A stretch of 64,000 nucleotides of DNA from Enhygromyxa salina (GTDB lineage: Bacteria > Myxococcota_A > Polyangia > Nannocystales > Nannocystaceae). The position numbers and the translations under genes were made by a program. The stretch is from the NCBI RefSeq assembly GCF_002994635.1, contig NZ_PVNL01000111.1, positions 62,001-126,000 of the forward strand, given 5' to 3'. Shown in pieces: positions 1 to 7,799 of the stretch. The notes under the pieces are model-generated. The model was not told the DNA's origin and made no database searches. It saw only the letters and a list, made by a program, of their open reading frames with translations. Every line of letters begins with the position of its first letter. Position 1 is the stretch's first letter.

Positions 1-205
1 GGGGCTTCGTTGTTCATCCACGCCGAGCCGTCATCGACGAGCAGGCGCGCGGACATCAGCACGAGCGCGGCACCACGTGGACGCGAGTGTGGTCGCGCGA
101 GCGTGTCTCCGCCTGGCTCGGCTCTTCATCGCTGCATCAATCCATCCGCGTCGTCGAGCACCACAGGATCCTGCAGCGCCGATTCGACAACGGCATTCGC
201 GGCAC
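1..205. other. Left edge, no gene assigned
   Basis: This stretch lies downstream of the stop of the minus-strand phospholipase-like gene. I see no start codon with a ribosome site and no recognisable domain. On the minus strand a frame shifted by one relative to the phospholipase stays open past that gene's stop, ending in ALQDPVVLDDADGLMQR. It looks protein-like but has no independent start, so it could be chance or the remains of a longer C-terminus. Confidence 0.3.
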
Positions 206-1417
206 CTAAGAGTTGCGCAAGATGATCTGCTTGACCAGGGTGCTCGGATTGTCGCAGAAGTCCAAAGCGATCACCCCAGCTCGCTCACTCGAATGATTGG
301 CAAGCAAATGCGCGTGCAGGCGCGGGTTCACGTTGAACGCGAACGAACGCGGCGTGTCGGGTGGGTTCGACCCACTGAGAAAGGCGATGTACAGCGAGTC
401 AGCCCTGCTGTCAGCCGTGGCGGCGGCCATGAGGTTCTCCACCTGCGCGAGCTTGTTGTCGCCAGCGGAGTCGACTCTGTAACGATCCGTGACGTGATAC
501 GTCACGCCGTCCGAGTTCGTGTGAGAAAATGTACTGTTGTCGCCCCATTTTCGCAGGTTGATCCCAAGCTCCGCCGAAGCCGGGAATCGGCGCAGTAGCA
601 CGATCTTGCCCCGCACGTCGTCGAGCCTGGGGATATGCGCGCCGAGGTACCATGAAGCTGAGCTTCGACGGCTCACGTAGTCCCTGAACGTGTCTTCAAA
701 TGAGCGCGTGACCTTCTCTGCGTCGTACTCGCTGTTGACGAGCATGAGGATGCACTCGGCAGGGTTCTCTCGCAGAAATCCTTGGCATTGGTCGAGCACG
801 TCGTCAAAATTAATGCGCTGATAAATCGCGCCATGGTGGATCGTGAATCGGTCCTCGATGTGACGGGCTCGTATATCGAGTAACCGAATGCCGGCACCGA
901 GTTGCCGACCGATGGAGAGGTTTTGACATTGACCATGTGTATTCCCGATGTTGCTCCAGTAAGAGCCCGAGTCATGGGTGCCAGGGATCGAGAGCTGGGA
1001 TAGTAACTGGCTGCCAGAGACGCGCGCCATCCACTTACTTGGCGAGATCCGGTCCTCGATGCTGAAGGTATTGAGGGACTTGCCCGATGACTGAGACGCC
1101 GCGAAGTGATCCGCGTCCGGCCCAGTCAACCCGTATGAGCGATTGTGTTCCTCGTGGGCGTCATGCTGATCATTTCGAAGCGTGATCTGCTGGCCGTTTG
1201 CGAAGGTCATGTGCAAACTGTACCACGCGCTCCGAGCACCACCGCTCAGCTCTTGCCGTTCTTCCACCCAAGCTCCCGCGGGTATGGATACTCCGACAGA
1301 ATTTCGGTCTGGACGGCTGCGGCCGTCCCAGTCATGGCTATCGACGCCATCCACGGAAATATTGATAATGTCGTGAGATGTGGCGTTGAGGATCTTGAGA
1401 TAGGTCTTGTGAGACAT
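206..1417 (-). CDS. PI-PLC X-domain phosphodiesterase-like protein
   Basis: A 403-residue protein. Residues about 135-400 match the phosphatidylinositol-specific phospholipase C X-domain fold. GTHDS holds the first catalytic His (about H148), DIRAR follows the second strand, and IHHG holds the second catalytic His (about H194/195). These are the motifs expected of bacterial PI-PLC, which cleaves glycerophosphoinositol or related phosphodiesters by general acid-base chemistry. Residues 1-130 form a separate domain that I do not recognise, probably beta-rich. No signal peptide is visible, which is unusual because characterised bacterial PI-PLCs are secreted. The start is placed at MSHKTYLKIL; the frame stays open upstream but that extension (27 residues) is of low complexity and crosses the promoter. 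A TGAAA repeat promoter lies directly upstream. The substrate is not predictable from sequence. Confidence 0.85.
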   Translation of the reverse strand: MSHKTYLKILNATSHDIINISVDGVDSHDWDGRSRPDRNSVGVSIPAGAWVEERQELSGGARSAWYSLHMTFANGQQITLRNDQHDAHEEHNRSYGLTGPDADHFAASQSSGKSLNTFSIEDRISPSKWMARVSGSQLLSQLSIPGTHDSGSYWSNIGNTHGQCQNLSIGRQLGAGIRLLDIRARHIEDRFTIHHGAIYQRINFDDVLDQCQGFLRENPAECILMLVNSEYDAEKVTRSFEDTFRDYVSRRSSASWYLGAHIPRLDDVRGKIVLLRRFPASAELGINLRKWGDNSTFSHTNSDGVTYHVTDRYRVDSAGDNKLAQVENLMAAATADSRADSLYIAFLSGSNPPDTPRSFAFNVNPRLHAHLLANHSSERAGVIALDFCDNPSTLVKQIILRNS

Positions 1418-1453
1418 GGTCTTGTCAGTGGCTTTATTGCGGTGGATGTGCAT

Positions 1454-1507
1454 ACTGTACGCGCGAGGCTGCCAGGGCGCAATTTCAGTCGGTTTCAACT
1501 TCTTTCA
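1454..1507 (-). promoter_or_regulatory. TGAAA 10-bp repeat promoter (array A) of the PI-PLC gene
   Basis: Read on the minus strand, TGAAA starts at 1507, 1497 and 1487, exactly 10 bp apart. A degenerate fourth unit (TGTAG) is one period upstream. From the first T of the last unit (TGAAAT) there are 28 nt to TACAGT at 1459-1454, a -10-like hexamer. The predicted transcription start near 1447 leaves about 30 nt before the ATG at 1417. The last repeat sits where a -35 element would be, as at activator-dependent promoters. Confidence 0.7.
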
Positions 1508-1535
1508 ACCCACTACAGGAAGACCTCCATGACGC

Positions 1536-1589
1536 TGATAACCCATGAAATGTGTTGAAATCGCCACGAGTTCATCGAGGCGCTAGACT
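1536..1589 (+). promoter_or_regulatory. TGAAA 10-bp repeat promoter (array D) of the FAD oxidase gene
   Basis: On the plus strand TGATA (1536), TGAAA (1546) and TGAAA (1556) are spaced exactly 10 bp. The last unit is TGAAAT, and 28 nt from its first base lies TAGACT (1584-1589). This array is divergent from array A, with 28 bp between the two repeat blocks, so one intergenic region serves two oppositely oriented genes. The predicted leader to the ATG at 1691 is about 95 nt. Confidence 0.7.
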
Positions 1590-1690
1590 GTCATCGCGGG
1601 CCGGGGGCCTCGCCGACGAGGACCGAAGGCCCCGCCCGAACCGAGCCTCATGAGCACGGCAACCTCGCGTTGCAGTTAGCACTTTGTACC

Positions 1691-3316
1691 ATGCCGAACA
1701 AGACTCCATCGTCTCTCCCTTCCCTGGCCTCGCTCGATGTGCAGTGTGATACGCAATGTCTCGAGTTCATCGTTCCTGATGAGGCAGCGTACGATCACTG
1801 GCGGCTCACCCCCAACGAGCGCTTCGACTACAGGCCCAACGTCATCGCCAAGTGCCAGAGCAGGTCCCACGTCAAGTGGTGCGTCGACCATTGCCGCGAG
1901 AATGGTTTGAAGTTCCGGGTACGCGCTGGCGGCCATCATCAGGAGGGTATGTCCTCGGCCGATGGGGTATGGATCATCGATCTGTCGTGCATGAAGACCG
2001 TCGAGTATCTCGATGATGGAAAGCACGCCTGGATCCCGCCCGGCATGCGGCTAAAGGACCTGAGTGAGGAACTCGAGAAGCGCGGCTTCCTCATCCCCGT
2101 GGGGATCTGCGACTCGGTGTTTCTTGGTGGCTTGGTCGCGGGCGGCGGCTGGGGGCTATCCAACCGACGCTACGGCTATACTTGCGACAGCGTCGTGGCC
2201 GCCGAGGTCGTATTGCCCAACGGGGACATCGTGATCGCAGAACCTGGCGCTGCCCACCACGATCTGCTGAGGGCCATCCTTGGCGGCGGCGGTGGCAACT
2301 TCGGGGTCGTCACCCGCTTCAAGTTCATTCTTCACCCCCTCGTGGACAGGCTCACCAAGATCGAGATGACCTGGGATCCCGGCCACACCCGGGAAGCCGC
2401 GCGGAAGTGGGCGAGGTTTCAAGCTCAGCTCGACGCGAACACTGCGCTGACCCTCGGTGGCAAGATCTCGGTCGGTGAGCGCCACACGGCCATACTCCAG
2501 ATGTCGGGCGTGTACTACGGCGCGCTCGCAGACGCGAAGCGGGCCATCGCCGAGCTGCTCACAGATCCCAGGCCCCGCGAGATCGAGTGTGTCGAGGTCC
2601 AGCGCGCTCGCCAAGTGCAGGGGGGTGACAGCGCGCCGTCGAGCACCGCGGACACGCCGTGCACCAAAATGGTGAGCCGCGCGGCTCAGGTCCTGAACTC
2701 GCCGAACGGCCTCGATGACGGCTGCAACGGGCGCCATGCGTTCAAGGTATCGTCGGCGTTCCCCATATTCGATCCGCGAGCGCCTCAGCAGCTAGACGCG
2801 CTGATCGACGCGGTCGTTCGCTACATCGAAGGTTCGTCCCATGATCCCTGCCTGTTCAACTACGTCAGCCTGCTCGGCTGCGGCGGCGAGGCGCAGCGGG
2901 AGCGGTGCGTGAGCGCCGACGCGGGCGCACGACTGACCTGTGTCCCGCCGACCTTCAGGGAGCGGCCGTTCATGCTCAAGTTTCAGGCATGGTGGCATCC
3001 TAAACCTGGGCCCGACGGCGTCGACATCCTCGACACTCACCAGGTCGATTGGGTCCGACGCTTCAGGGCGACGCTCGCCGAACAGAAGCTGATAGACGGC
3101 GCGTTCATCAACTTCCAGGACGTGACCCTCATGCCCAACTCGGAGACGGCGGAAGGGCGGCTGGCGCTGCTACGCGTGTATCACGAGACCGAGTTGGAAT
3201 TCCTCATGCAGGTCAAAGAGCGGTTCGACCCCCATAATTCGTTCAGCTTCGGCATGAGCCTGCCGCTCGCGTCAGGCGGGGCTAGCGGAACCCAAGTGCG
3301 TCCGGGTCTTCGCTGA
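1691..3316 (+). CDS. Berberine-bridge-type FAD-linked oxidase
   Basis: A 541-residue PCMH-type FAD-binding oxidoreductase. The N-terminal FAD domain contains RAGGHH (about 78-83), whose first His is the usual 8-alpha FAD attachment site. GICDSVFLGGLVAGGGWG (about 138-155) has Cys140 at the position that forms the second, 6-S-cysteinyl, link in berberine-bridge enzymes. GGGGGNFGVV follows, and the C-terminal BBE-like motif is FDPHNSF. Bicovalent flavin is therefore likely; such enzymes oxidise sugars, alkaloids or polyketide alcohols with O2. No signal peptide is seen. I chose the ATG at 1691; a TTG 21 nt upstream is in frame but less likely. The gene is under repeat array D and shares its control region with the PI-PLC-like gene. 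Its 3' end overlaps a decayed minus-strand fragment. Confidence 0.88.
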   Translation: MPNKTPSSLPSLASLDVQCDTQCLEFIVPDEAAYDHWRLTPNERFDYRPNVIAKCQSRSHVKWCVDHCRENGLKFRVRAGGHHQEGMSSADGVWIIDLSCMKTVEYLDDGKHAWIPPGMRLKDLSEELEKRGFLIPVGICDSVFLGGLVAGGGWGLSNRRYGYTCDSVVAAEVVLPNGDIVIAEPGAAHHDLLRAILGGGGGNFGVVTRFKFILHPLVDRLTKIEMTWDPGHTREAARKWARFQAQLDANTALTLGGKISVGERHTAILQMSGVYYGALADAKRAIAELLTDPRPREIECVEVQRARQVQGGDSAPSSTADTPCTKMVSRAAQVLNSPNGLDDGCNGRHAFKVSSAFPIFDPRAPQQLDALIDAVVRYIEGSSHDPCLFNYVSLLGCGGEAQRERCVSADAGARLTCVPPTFRERPFMLKFQAWWHPKPGPDGVDILDTHQVDWVRRFRATLAEQKLIDGAFINFQDVTLMPNSETAEGRLALLRVYHETELEFLMQVKERFDPHNSFSFGMSLPLASGGASGTQVRPGLR

Positions 3317-3560
3317 CCGGCCGCGTGATCCCCAGGCGATTGGGCGGCAGCGGCATGCCGGCATCGAGGGCGACCCAGTCAGCGGGGTCCTCGTCGTCAT
3401 CGAACTTCCCGTCGGTGCAACAGAGCCCATGGCGTCACGCTCGGCTTGCGTGATGATGATGTCCGCTGGCGAGTTGATGCCGCCGCGCGCCTGATACTCG
3501 GCCAGCAGGCTGTCGGACAGCAGCTCGAAGTAGGAGATCAGCCGCCCATCGCCGTTGAGT
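3282..3560 (-). pseudogene. 3' part of a small unknown gene cut by the IS element
   Basis: Minus-strand coding remnant that begins abruptly at the IS end (3560). It reads GRLISYFELLSDSLLAEYQA, continues through a segment with INSPADIIITQAERDAMG, and then after a one-base frame change near 3421-3435 reads CCTDGKFDDDEDPADWVALD through to a stop at 3282-3284. The product family is not recognised. The 5' piece of the same gene (MPNRILVSPKF) probably lies on the other side of the IS at 4909-4941. The fragment overlaps the 3' end of the FAD oxidase gene by 35 bp. Confidence 0.55.
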
Positions 3561-4908
3561 GGCTCTCCTGTAGTTTTAGTGGGGCCGAAAAGGACCGACG
3601 TGCATGGGACAGGCAGATATCCCGCCACAGCACAGGAAGATCATCGCGATGAGAGCGGACGCAGAGTGGAAGCCGTAGGAGCGACGAGTGATCGTCCGAG
3701 TCTTCCCGTTGAGCCCTTCGACCCGGCCGTTGTTGAGCCGGTCGCGGACATACTCGAGAATGCCGGCGCGATGCTTGCGGATCGTCTTGCCCAGTTTCAC
3801 GAATGGCGCGAGCCGAGAGCGGCTGGCCCAGACCTCCCATTCGTACAGCTTCCAGTCGGCGAGGTAGATCGAACTGCACTCGAAGATGGCGACGAGAGCC
3901 TTGTCCTGGAGGTCAGTCAGATTCCAAGCGTTCTTGAGCAGCGACCACCGGGTGTTTTGAGCGCCTTCTTGTCCTCAGGCTCGGCTTCGCGGACCTCGTC
4001 TCGTCGGACCGCATCTACGGCCTCGTTGGCAAGCTTTTGAACGTGAAAGCGATCGAAGATGATCGTCGCGTCGGGGGCGGCCTCGGTGACTGCCTTGATG
4101 TAGGCGGCGCTCATGTCGATCGTCACGGACTCGAGTTTGGCGAGCCTCTCAGGGCCCAGGGCCTCAAAGAACGGTTTGAGCGTGTCGGCGCTCTTGCCCT
4201 TGGCGGCCCAGACCACGACACCGCGCTCGTGGTCCACGACGACGGTGATGTACTCGTGGCGGCGACGGTAGCTGATCTCGTCGATGCCGATGAGCCGCAG
4301 GTTGTCGAGACGGTCGACACCACCGAGTTGCTCAGCGACGACGTGCTGAATGATCTTGCCGACGGTGACCCATCCGATGCGCATGACCTTGGTGACCGTG
4401 GTCTTGTCGTTCTGCTGGGCGAGGTAGGTCGTGTGCAGCTCGAACGGCCACGTGAATCGAGAGCCGCTCGCCGCCCAAGGCACGGCCTCGACCTTGACGC
4501 CGCACTTGGGGCACGAGACCCGCCGAATGGAGTACCGGATCCGGCAAACCATGCCGCCAAGGTCGAGGTGTCGCCACGACCGCTGACGAGCGTCGTAGGC
4601 GGGGCACTTGCGCTGGCAGTCGCCGCAGCGCGGAACCCTCCACGACGGTCGGACGTCGGCGATCACGCCTTGCTCGTCGAATTTGACGGCGGTGACGATC
4701 GTGTCTTGGAGAGCGATGATGGTCTGGAGTAGAAGAGTGGTGTCGCGCATGTCAGCAGGTGCGGGGTTGGGTGCTTAGAACACCCCCAGTGTCGCGCCTG
4801 CACGCCGTGCGCGCTTCTCGTTCGCTCAGAACACCAGCCATGGCCGTCTGCGTGCCCCTGTGGGCTCGCTCCGGCTCTCCAGGCACCCACAAGAACTGTA
4901 GGAGAGCC
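3561..4908. mobile_element. ISL3-family-like insertion sequence, 1348 bp
   Basis: Imperfect terminal inverted repeats bound the element. The left end at 3561 reads GGCTCTCCTGTAGTTTTAGT. The right end, read inward from 4908, is GGCTCTCCTACAGTTCTTGT. The first nine bases are identical and most of the rest agree. Inside is a single ISL3-type transposase on the minus strand. The flanking 8-mers (cgttgagt on the left, aaatttcg on the right) do not match, so no 8-bp target duplication is left. This suggests a later deletion or recombination at the ends. The element separates the two pieces of a small gene. Confidence 0.85.
3576..4750 (-). pseudogene. ISL3-like transposase with one frameshift
   Basis: The first frame (4750 down to about 3955) encodes the N-terminal zinc-ribbon (CGDCQRKCP, then SCPKCGVKVE) and the RNase H-like catalytic core: LIGIDEISYRRRHEY with the first Asp, SVTIDMSAAY with the second, and FDRFHVQKLANEAVDAVRRD. 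At a run of four A on the minus strand (3958-3955) the frame is lost. A -1 shift restores NTRWSLLKNAW and runs to FRPH with a stop at 3576-3578, including the conserved NNGRVEGLNGKTR. The joined product would be about 392 residues, full length for the family. Either a one-base deletion killed the gene or slippage on the A run is used. Slippage is not typical of ISL3 elements, so I favour inactivation. Confidence 0.85.
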
Positions 4909-4941
4909 AAATTTCGGAGAGACCAGGATCCGGTTGGGCAT
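4909..4941 (-). pseudogene. 5' end of the small gene cut by the IS element
   Basis: An ATG at 4941, preceded by GAGG four bases upstream, opens a frame reading MPNRILVSPKF that runs straight into the IS right end at 4908. On the far side of the IS, on the same strand, the 3' remnant 3282-3560 begins. Joined, they would give a protein of roughly 105 residues. That the two pieces belong together is an inference from position and strand. Confidence 0.4.
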
Positions 4942-4947
4942 TCCTCA

Positions 4948-4991
4948 ATCCTGTGCTCTGAAGCTGCGCTTGTCGATTTCAGATCATTTCA
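4948..4991 (-). promoter_or_regulatory. TGAAA 10-bp repeat promoter (array E, weaker) of the IS-disrupted gene
   Basis: Minus-strand TGAAA starts at 4991 and 4981, 10 bp apart. The last unit reads TGAAATCGAC, identical to the last unit of array C. Exactly 28 nt from its first base lies CAGGAT (4953-4948), one mismatch from TAGNNT. Only two good units are present, and the predicted start falls almost on the ATG at 4941, so this copy is less certain than arrays A-D. Confidence 0.45.
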
Positions 4992-5102
4992 CTCCGCGTC
5001 GAGCTGCGCGTGCATGTGCAGGTAGATCGCTGGGCCTGCGGCGCGCTCCGGCGACGGGCTCGCGGCGCGCATGCTGGGGCGTGCGCGCCGCGGCCGGCAG
5101 CG

Positions 5103-6566
5103 TCAGGGCTGCAGCTCGATGCGAGCCTGGATGTCGATGAACTCCTGCTCGGTGCGGGCGACGCTCGAGATCCGAATTGCCTCGACGACCCCGAGCAGCT
5201 CCTCGAAATGGAGGTTGTCGGCGTCGTCGTTGAAGAACTCTGCGTGGCCGCTTGGAGTCGTGAAGCCTGTGGGGGTCGAGCCGAGCAGGACGCCGTCGAC
5301 ATAGACATCGAGGGTGGTGTCGTCCGTGGAGACCAGGGCGAGATACTGACGTTGGTTCACGGGGAACTGCTGCCCAATCGTCCCGTTGGGGTAGCTCGCG
5401 AAGCCCGAGCAGTAATACCAACCGTGGTCGCTCATGCTGTTGAAGGTATACAGGCGTTGAAAGCAGGTGGTCTGGGCGGGGGTCAGCACCAGCTCGATCG
5501 TGTAGGGTGCGACGAGGTCGGCCACGTGGGCGGTCCAGCTCAGCCCCTGTTGGGTCATCTGGGGTAAGGATAGACCCTGGCCCCAGGCGGTGTCTACATA
5601 GCTACCCCCGATCAGCATGGCGTGGCGCTCGTTCCCGCTGCTGTCGTTTGCGTCGCCGTTGAGCTCGAGGATCGCCAGGGTGTCCTCGTCTGCGCTGAAC
5701 AGCTCATCACAGCCCCCACAGTCACCCCCACAGTCGATCCCCCACTCGGACCCGTTCATCATGGCATCGTCACAGGCAGCCAGTACGCACTCGAGCGTGC
5801 ACGCGTCGGTGTTGTCCATGTTGGCATCGTCGCACTCCTCGTTGCCGGCCCAGACGTGGCCGTCGCCACAGCTAGCGACCGCGCAGCCATCGACGCAATC
5901 GTCGGTGTTGTCCAGGTTGGCGTCGTCGCAGGCCTCGTTGTCAGCCCAGAGGTGGCCGTCCCCACAGGTCGCGGCGACGCAGGTGCTCAGACAATCGTCG
6001 GTGTTGTCGTCATTGCCGTCATCACACTCCTCGCCCAGGGCGAGCATACCGTCGCCGCAGCTCGCCAGCGCGCAGGTGTTGCTGCACTCGTCATCGTCGA
6101 CCGTGTTGCCGTCGTCGCAGCCTTCGCCGGGGCCCACGTAGCCATCCCCGCATTGCTGCGCGACGCAGCCCTCCACGCAGGTGTCGGTGTTGTCGGTGTT
6201 GGCATCGTCGCACTCTTCGACGCCATCCTCGACGACGCCGTCGCCGCAGAAGGCGAGGGTGCACGCGTTGGTGCACGCGTCGGTGTCGAGATTGTTGCCA
6301 TCGTCGCATTGCTCGCCATTGTCGAGGACGCCGTCACCACATTCTCCTCCCGGGTCGCCGTCACCGTCGCCCGTATCCGGGTCGCCGTCACCGTCGCCCG
6401 TATCCGGGTCGCCGTCACCGTCGCCCGTATCCGGGTCGCCGTCACCGTCGCCGGTCTCGCTGCCCGTGTCTGCGCGAGTGTCCGAGGCCTCGATGTCGTC
6501 GGTGCAGGCTGCCGCACCGAGCAAGAGCGAAGTGATACTGAGCATGTGTAGTGTGTTTTTTGTCAT
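5103..6566 (-). CDS. Cys-rich repeat lipoprotein with C-terminal LamG-like domain
   Basis: A 487-residue secreted lipoprotein. The signal MTKNTLHMLSITSLLLGAAAC has an LGAAAC lipobox. It is followed by a GDGDGDPDT linker (four units, one degenerate) and then by about seven DUF4215-type Cys-rich repeats of the form CGDG...GEECDDGN..NTD.C...C. The C-terminal 200 residues (from LAILELNGDANDSSGNERHA) look like a concanavalin/LamG-type jelly roll that usually binds carbohydrate or forms a surface scaffold. This layout is common in Nannocystaceae cell-surface proteins. The gene starts 30 nt downstream of the -10 of repeat array B and is divergent from the FHA regulator. Its ligand is unknown. Confidence 0.85.
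   Translation of the reverse strand: MTKNTLHMLSITSLLLGAAACTDDIEASDTRADTGSETGDGDGDPDTGDGDGDPDTGDGDGDPDTGDGDGDPGGECGDGVLDNGEQCDDGNNLDTDACTNACTLAFCGDGVVEDGVEECDDANTDNTDTCVEGCVAQQCGDGYVGPGEGCDDGNTVDDDECSNTCALASCGDGMLALGEECDDGNDDNTDDCLSTCVAATCGDGHLWADNEACDDANLDNTDDCVDGCAVASCGDGHVWAGNEECDDANMDNTDACTLECVLAACDDAMMNGSEWGIDCGGDCGGCDELFSADEDTLAILELNGDANDSSGNERHAMLIGGSYVDTAWGQGLSLPQMTQQGLSWTAHVADLVAPYTIELVLTPAQTTCFQRLYTFNSMSDHGWYYCSGFASYPNGTIGQQFPVNQRQYLALVSTDDTTLDVYVDGVLLGSTPTGFTTPSGHAEFFNDDADNLHFEELLGVVEAIRISSVARTEQEFIDIQARIELQP
6351..6451. repeat. 27-bp tandem repeat coding the GDGDGDPDT linker
   Basis: Units begin at 6351, 6378, 6405 and 6432 with a strict 27-bp period. The first three are nearly identical and the last is truncated. 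Each encodes nine residues of the linker after the lipobox. Such arrays vary in copy number by slippage and would change linker length without a frameshift. Confidence 0.85.
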
Positions 6567-6595
6567 GGTGTTGTGGGCTCCAACCGGGTGGAGAC

Positions 6596-6659
6596 AACCT
6601 AGGGTCCGACCCGCCGAGGAGCCATTTCAGGCGATTTCAGCGAGTTTCACGCCGTTTCA
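6596..6659 (-). promoter_or_regulatory. TGAAA 10-bp repeat promoter (array B) of the Cys-rich lipoprotein
   Basis: Four perfect minus-strand TGAAA units start at 6659, 6649, 6639 and 6629. The last reads TGAAAT. Exactly 28 nt from its first base is TAGGTT (6601-6596). The predicted start near 6589 gives a leader of about 23 nt. This is the cleanest array in the window. It lies between the lipoprotein and the divergent FHA regulator gene. Confidence 0.75.
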
Positions 6660-6728
6660 CCGCGCGTAGGCGCTCGCTGTCGACACGGCCGCTCCCACGG
6701 CTCGCTTCGCTGCGGTACACTCTGGGAC

Positions 6729-7649
6729 TTGGCAGTCCTCGAAGACCTCGCCGCGGGAATAGAGCACGAGTTGGCGTCTGTGTACGTGATCGGCCGCTCG
6801 CACGGCTGCGATCTGTGCATCGCGCGGCCGAGCGTCTCGGGGTTGCATGCGGAGATCATCTGGGATGGAGAAGCCTGGTGGGTGCAGGATCTCGGCAGTC
6901 GCAACGGCACCTTCCACGATGGTCGGCGGTTGTCGGCCGGTGAGCGAGCGGCGGTTCCCGAGGGCACGACCGTGGCCTTCGGGACGCTCGAGCACAGCTA
7001 CCAACTAAAGAGTGCAGCGCCGCCGCGGATGCTGGCGAAGGCCTCCGACGGCCTGGTGCTCGTTGCTGTGGACGACATCCTGTGTTTGCCGAGCCCGGAG
7101 GCTTGCGAGCTGTCGATCTTCTGCGAGGCGGACGGACGCTGGATGCTCGAGAGCGAGGCAGGCAAGCGTGCGCTCCAACATCGGGAGATCATCAGCGTTG
7201 GCGGCAAAGCCTGGGAGCTCCGGCTGCCGGCGCCGACCCAGCGGACCCGAGAGGTGGACCTGGGGGTTGTGCCGGATGTCGACAATATTGGGCTCGACTT
7301 CGCGATGAGCCGCGATGGGGAGCATGTCGAGGTCACGTTGCACACCTTTGCGGGCGCGGAGGCGCTGAAGTTTCGCTCACACTTGTTCTTGCTCGCCGCG
7401 CTGGCCCGGCAGCGGGTGGCCGATATGGCGCAGGAGCATCTGGGAGTCGCTGAGCACGGGTGGGCCTACCGGGACGATCTACTGCGCGAACTCGACATCG
7501 ATGTGCAGCTCATGAACCTCTGGATCCATCGTGTGCGGCAGCAACTCGCGCAAGCGGGGGTGCAGGGGGCGGGGGCGGTCATCGAACGGCGGTCGGGGTC
7601 TCAGCAGCTGCGCATCGGGGTTGGGCGGCTGACGGTTCGTACGGGTTGA
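6729..7649 (+). CDS. FHA-domain protein with C-terminal winged-helix domain; candidate regulator
   Basis: A 306-residue cytoplasmic protein. Residues about 15-95 are a forkhead-associated domain with the phosphothreonine-binding landmarks GRS (VIGRSHGCDL), SGLHAEI and LGSRNGTF. A middle region (about 100-190) is unrecognised. The C-terminus, from about 225, has the helix pattern of an OmpR/Trans_reg_C-type winged helix: YRDDLLRELDIDVQLMNLWI, IHRVRQQLAQAGV and a wing hairpin VIERRSGSQQLRIG. FHA plus an OmpR-like DNA-binding domain is the combination seen in kinase-controlled regulators such as actinobacterial EmbR, although there the order is reversed. The start is a TTG; a TACACT -10-like hexamer only 8 nt upstream suggests a very short leader. 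Repeat arrays B and C flank the gene, so it is the prime candidate to bind them. That link is inference. Confidence 0.8.
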   Translation: MAVLEDLAAGIEHELASVYVIGRSHGCDLCIARPSVSGLHAEIIWDGEAWWVQDLGSRNGTFHDGRRLSAGERAAVPEGTTVAFGTLEHSYQLKSAAPPRMLAKASDGLVLVAVDDILCLPSPEACELSIFCEADGRWMLESEAGKRALQHREIISVGGKAWELRLPAPTQRTREVDLGVVPDVDNIGLDFAMSRDGEHVEVTLHTFAGAEALKFRSHLFLLAALARQRVADMAQEHLGVAEHGWAYRDDLLRELDIDVQLMNLWIHRVRQQLAQAGVQGAGAVIERRSGSQQLRIGVGRLTVRTG

Positions 7650-7704
7650 AGGCCGGGCTCGAAGTCGCCGAATTGGTTGTAATGAGCGGAGAGGACATCC
7701 GGTG

Positions 7705-7720
7705 CGGTTCGGGGGAACCG
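7705..7720 (+). terminator. Possible terminator hairpin after the FHA gene
   Basis: CGGTTC-GGGG-GAACCG forms a perfect 6-bp stem 55 nt after the FHA stop. Only TAAA follows, with no T run, so intrinsic termination is doubtful. The rest of the gap up to array C (7721-7799) shows nothing recognisable. Confidence 0.3.
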
Positions 7721-7799
7721 TAAACGTCGCGCTGCTCATTTTGGCGTGTGGATCGGCAGGCGAAGTAGGTCATGATGCCGACCGCGAACAACCGTGGGT

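Noticed and set aside
1670-1690. TTG start for the FAD oxidase
   Set aside because: It is in frame and would add seven residues, but it lacks a ribosome site. The ATG at 1691 fits the family N-terminus.
6351-6451. 27-bp direct repeats as a CRISPR array
   Set aside because: The units abut with no spacers and encode an in-frame lipoprotein linker.
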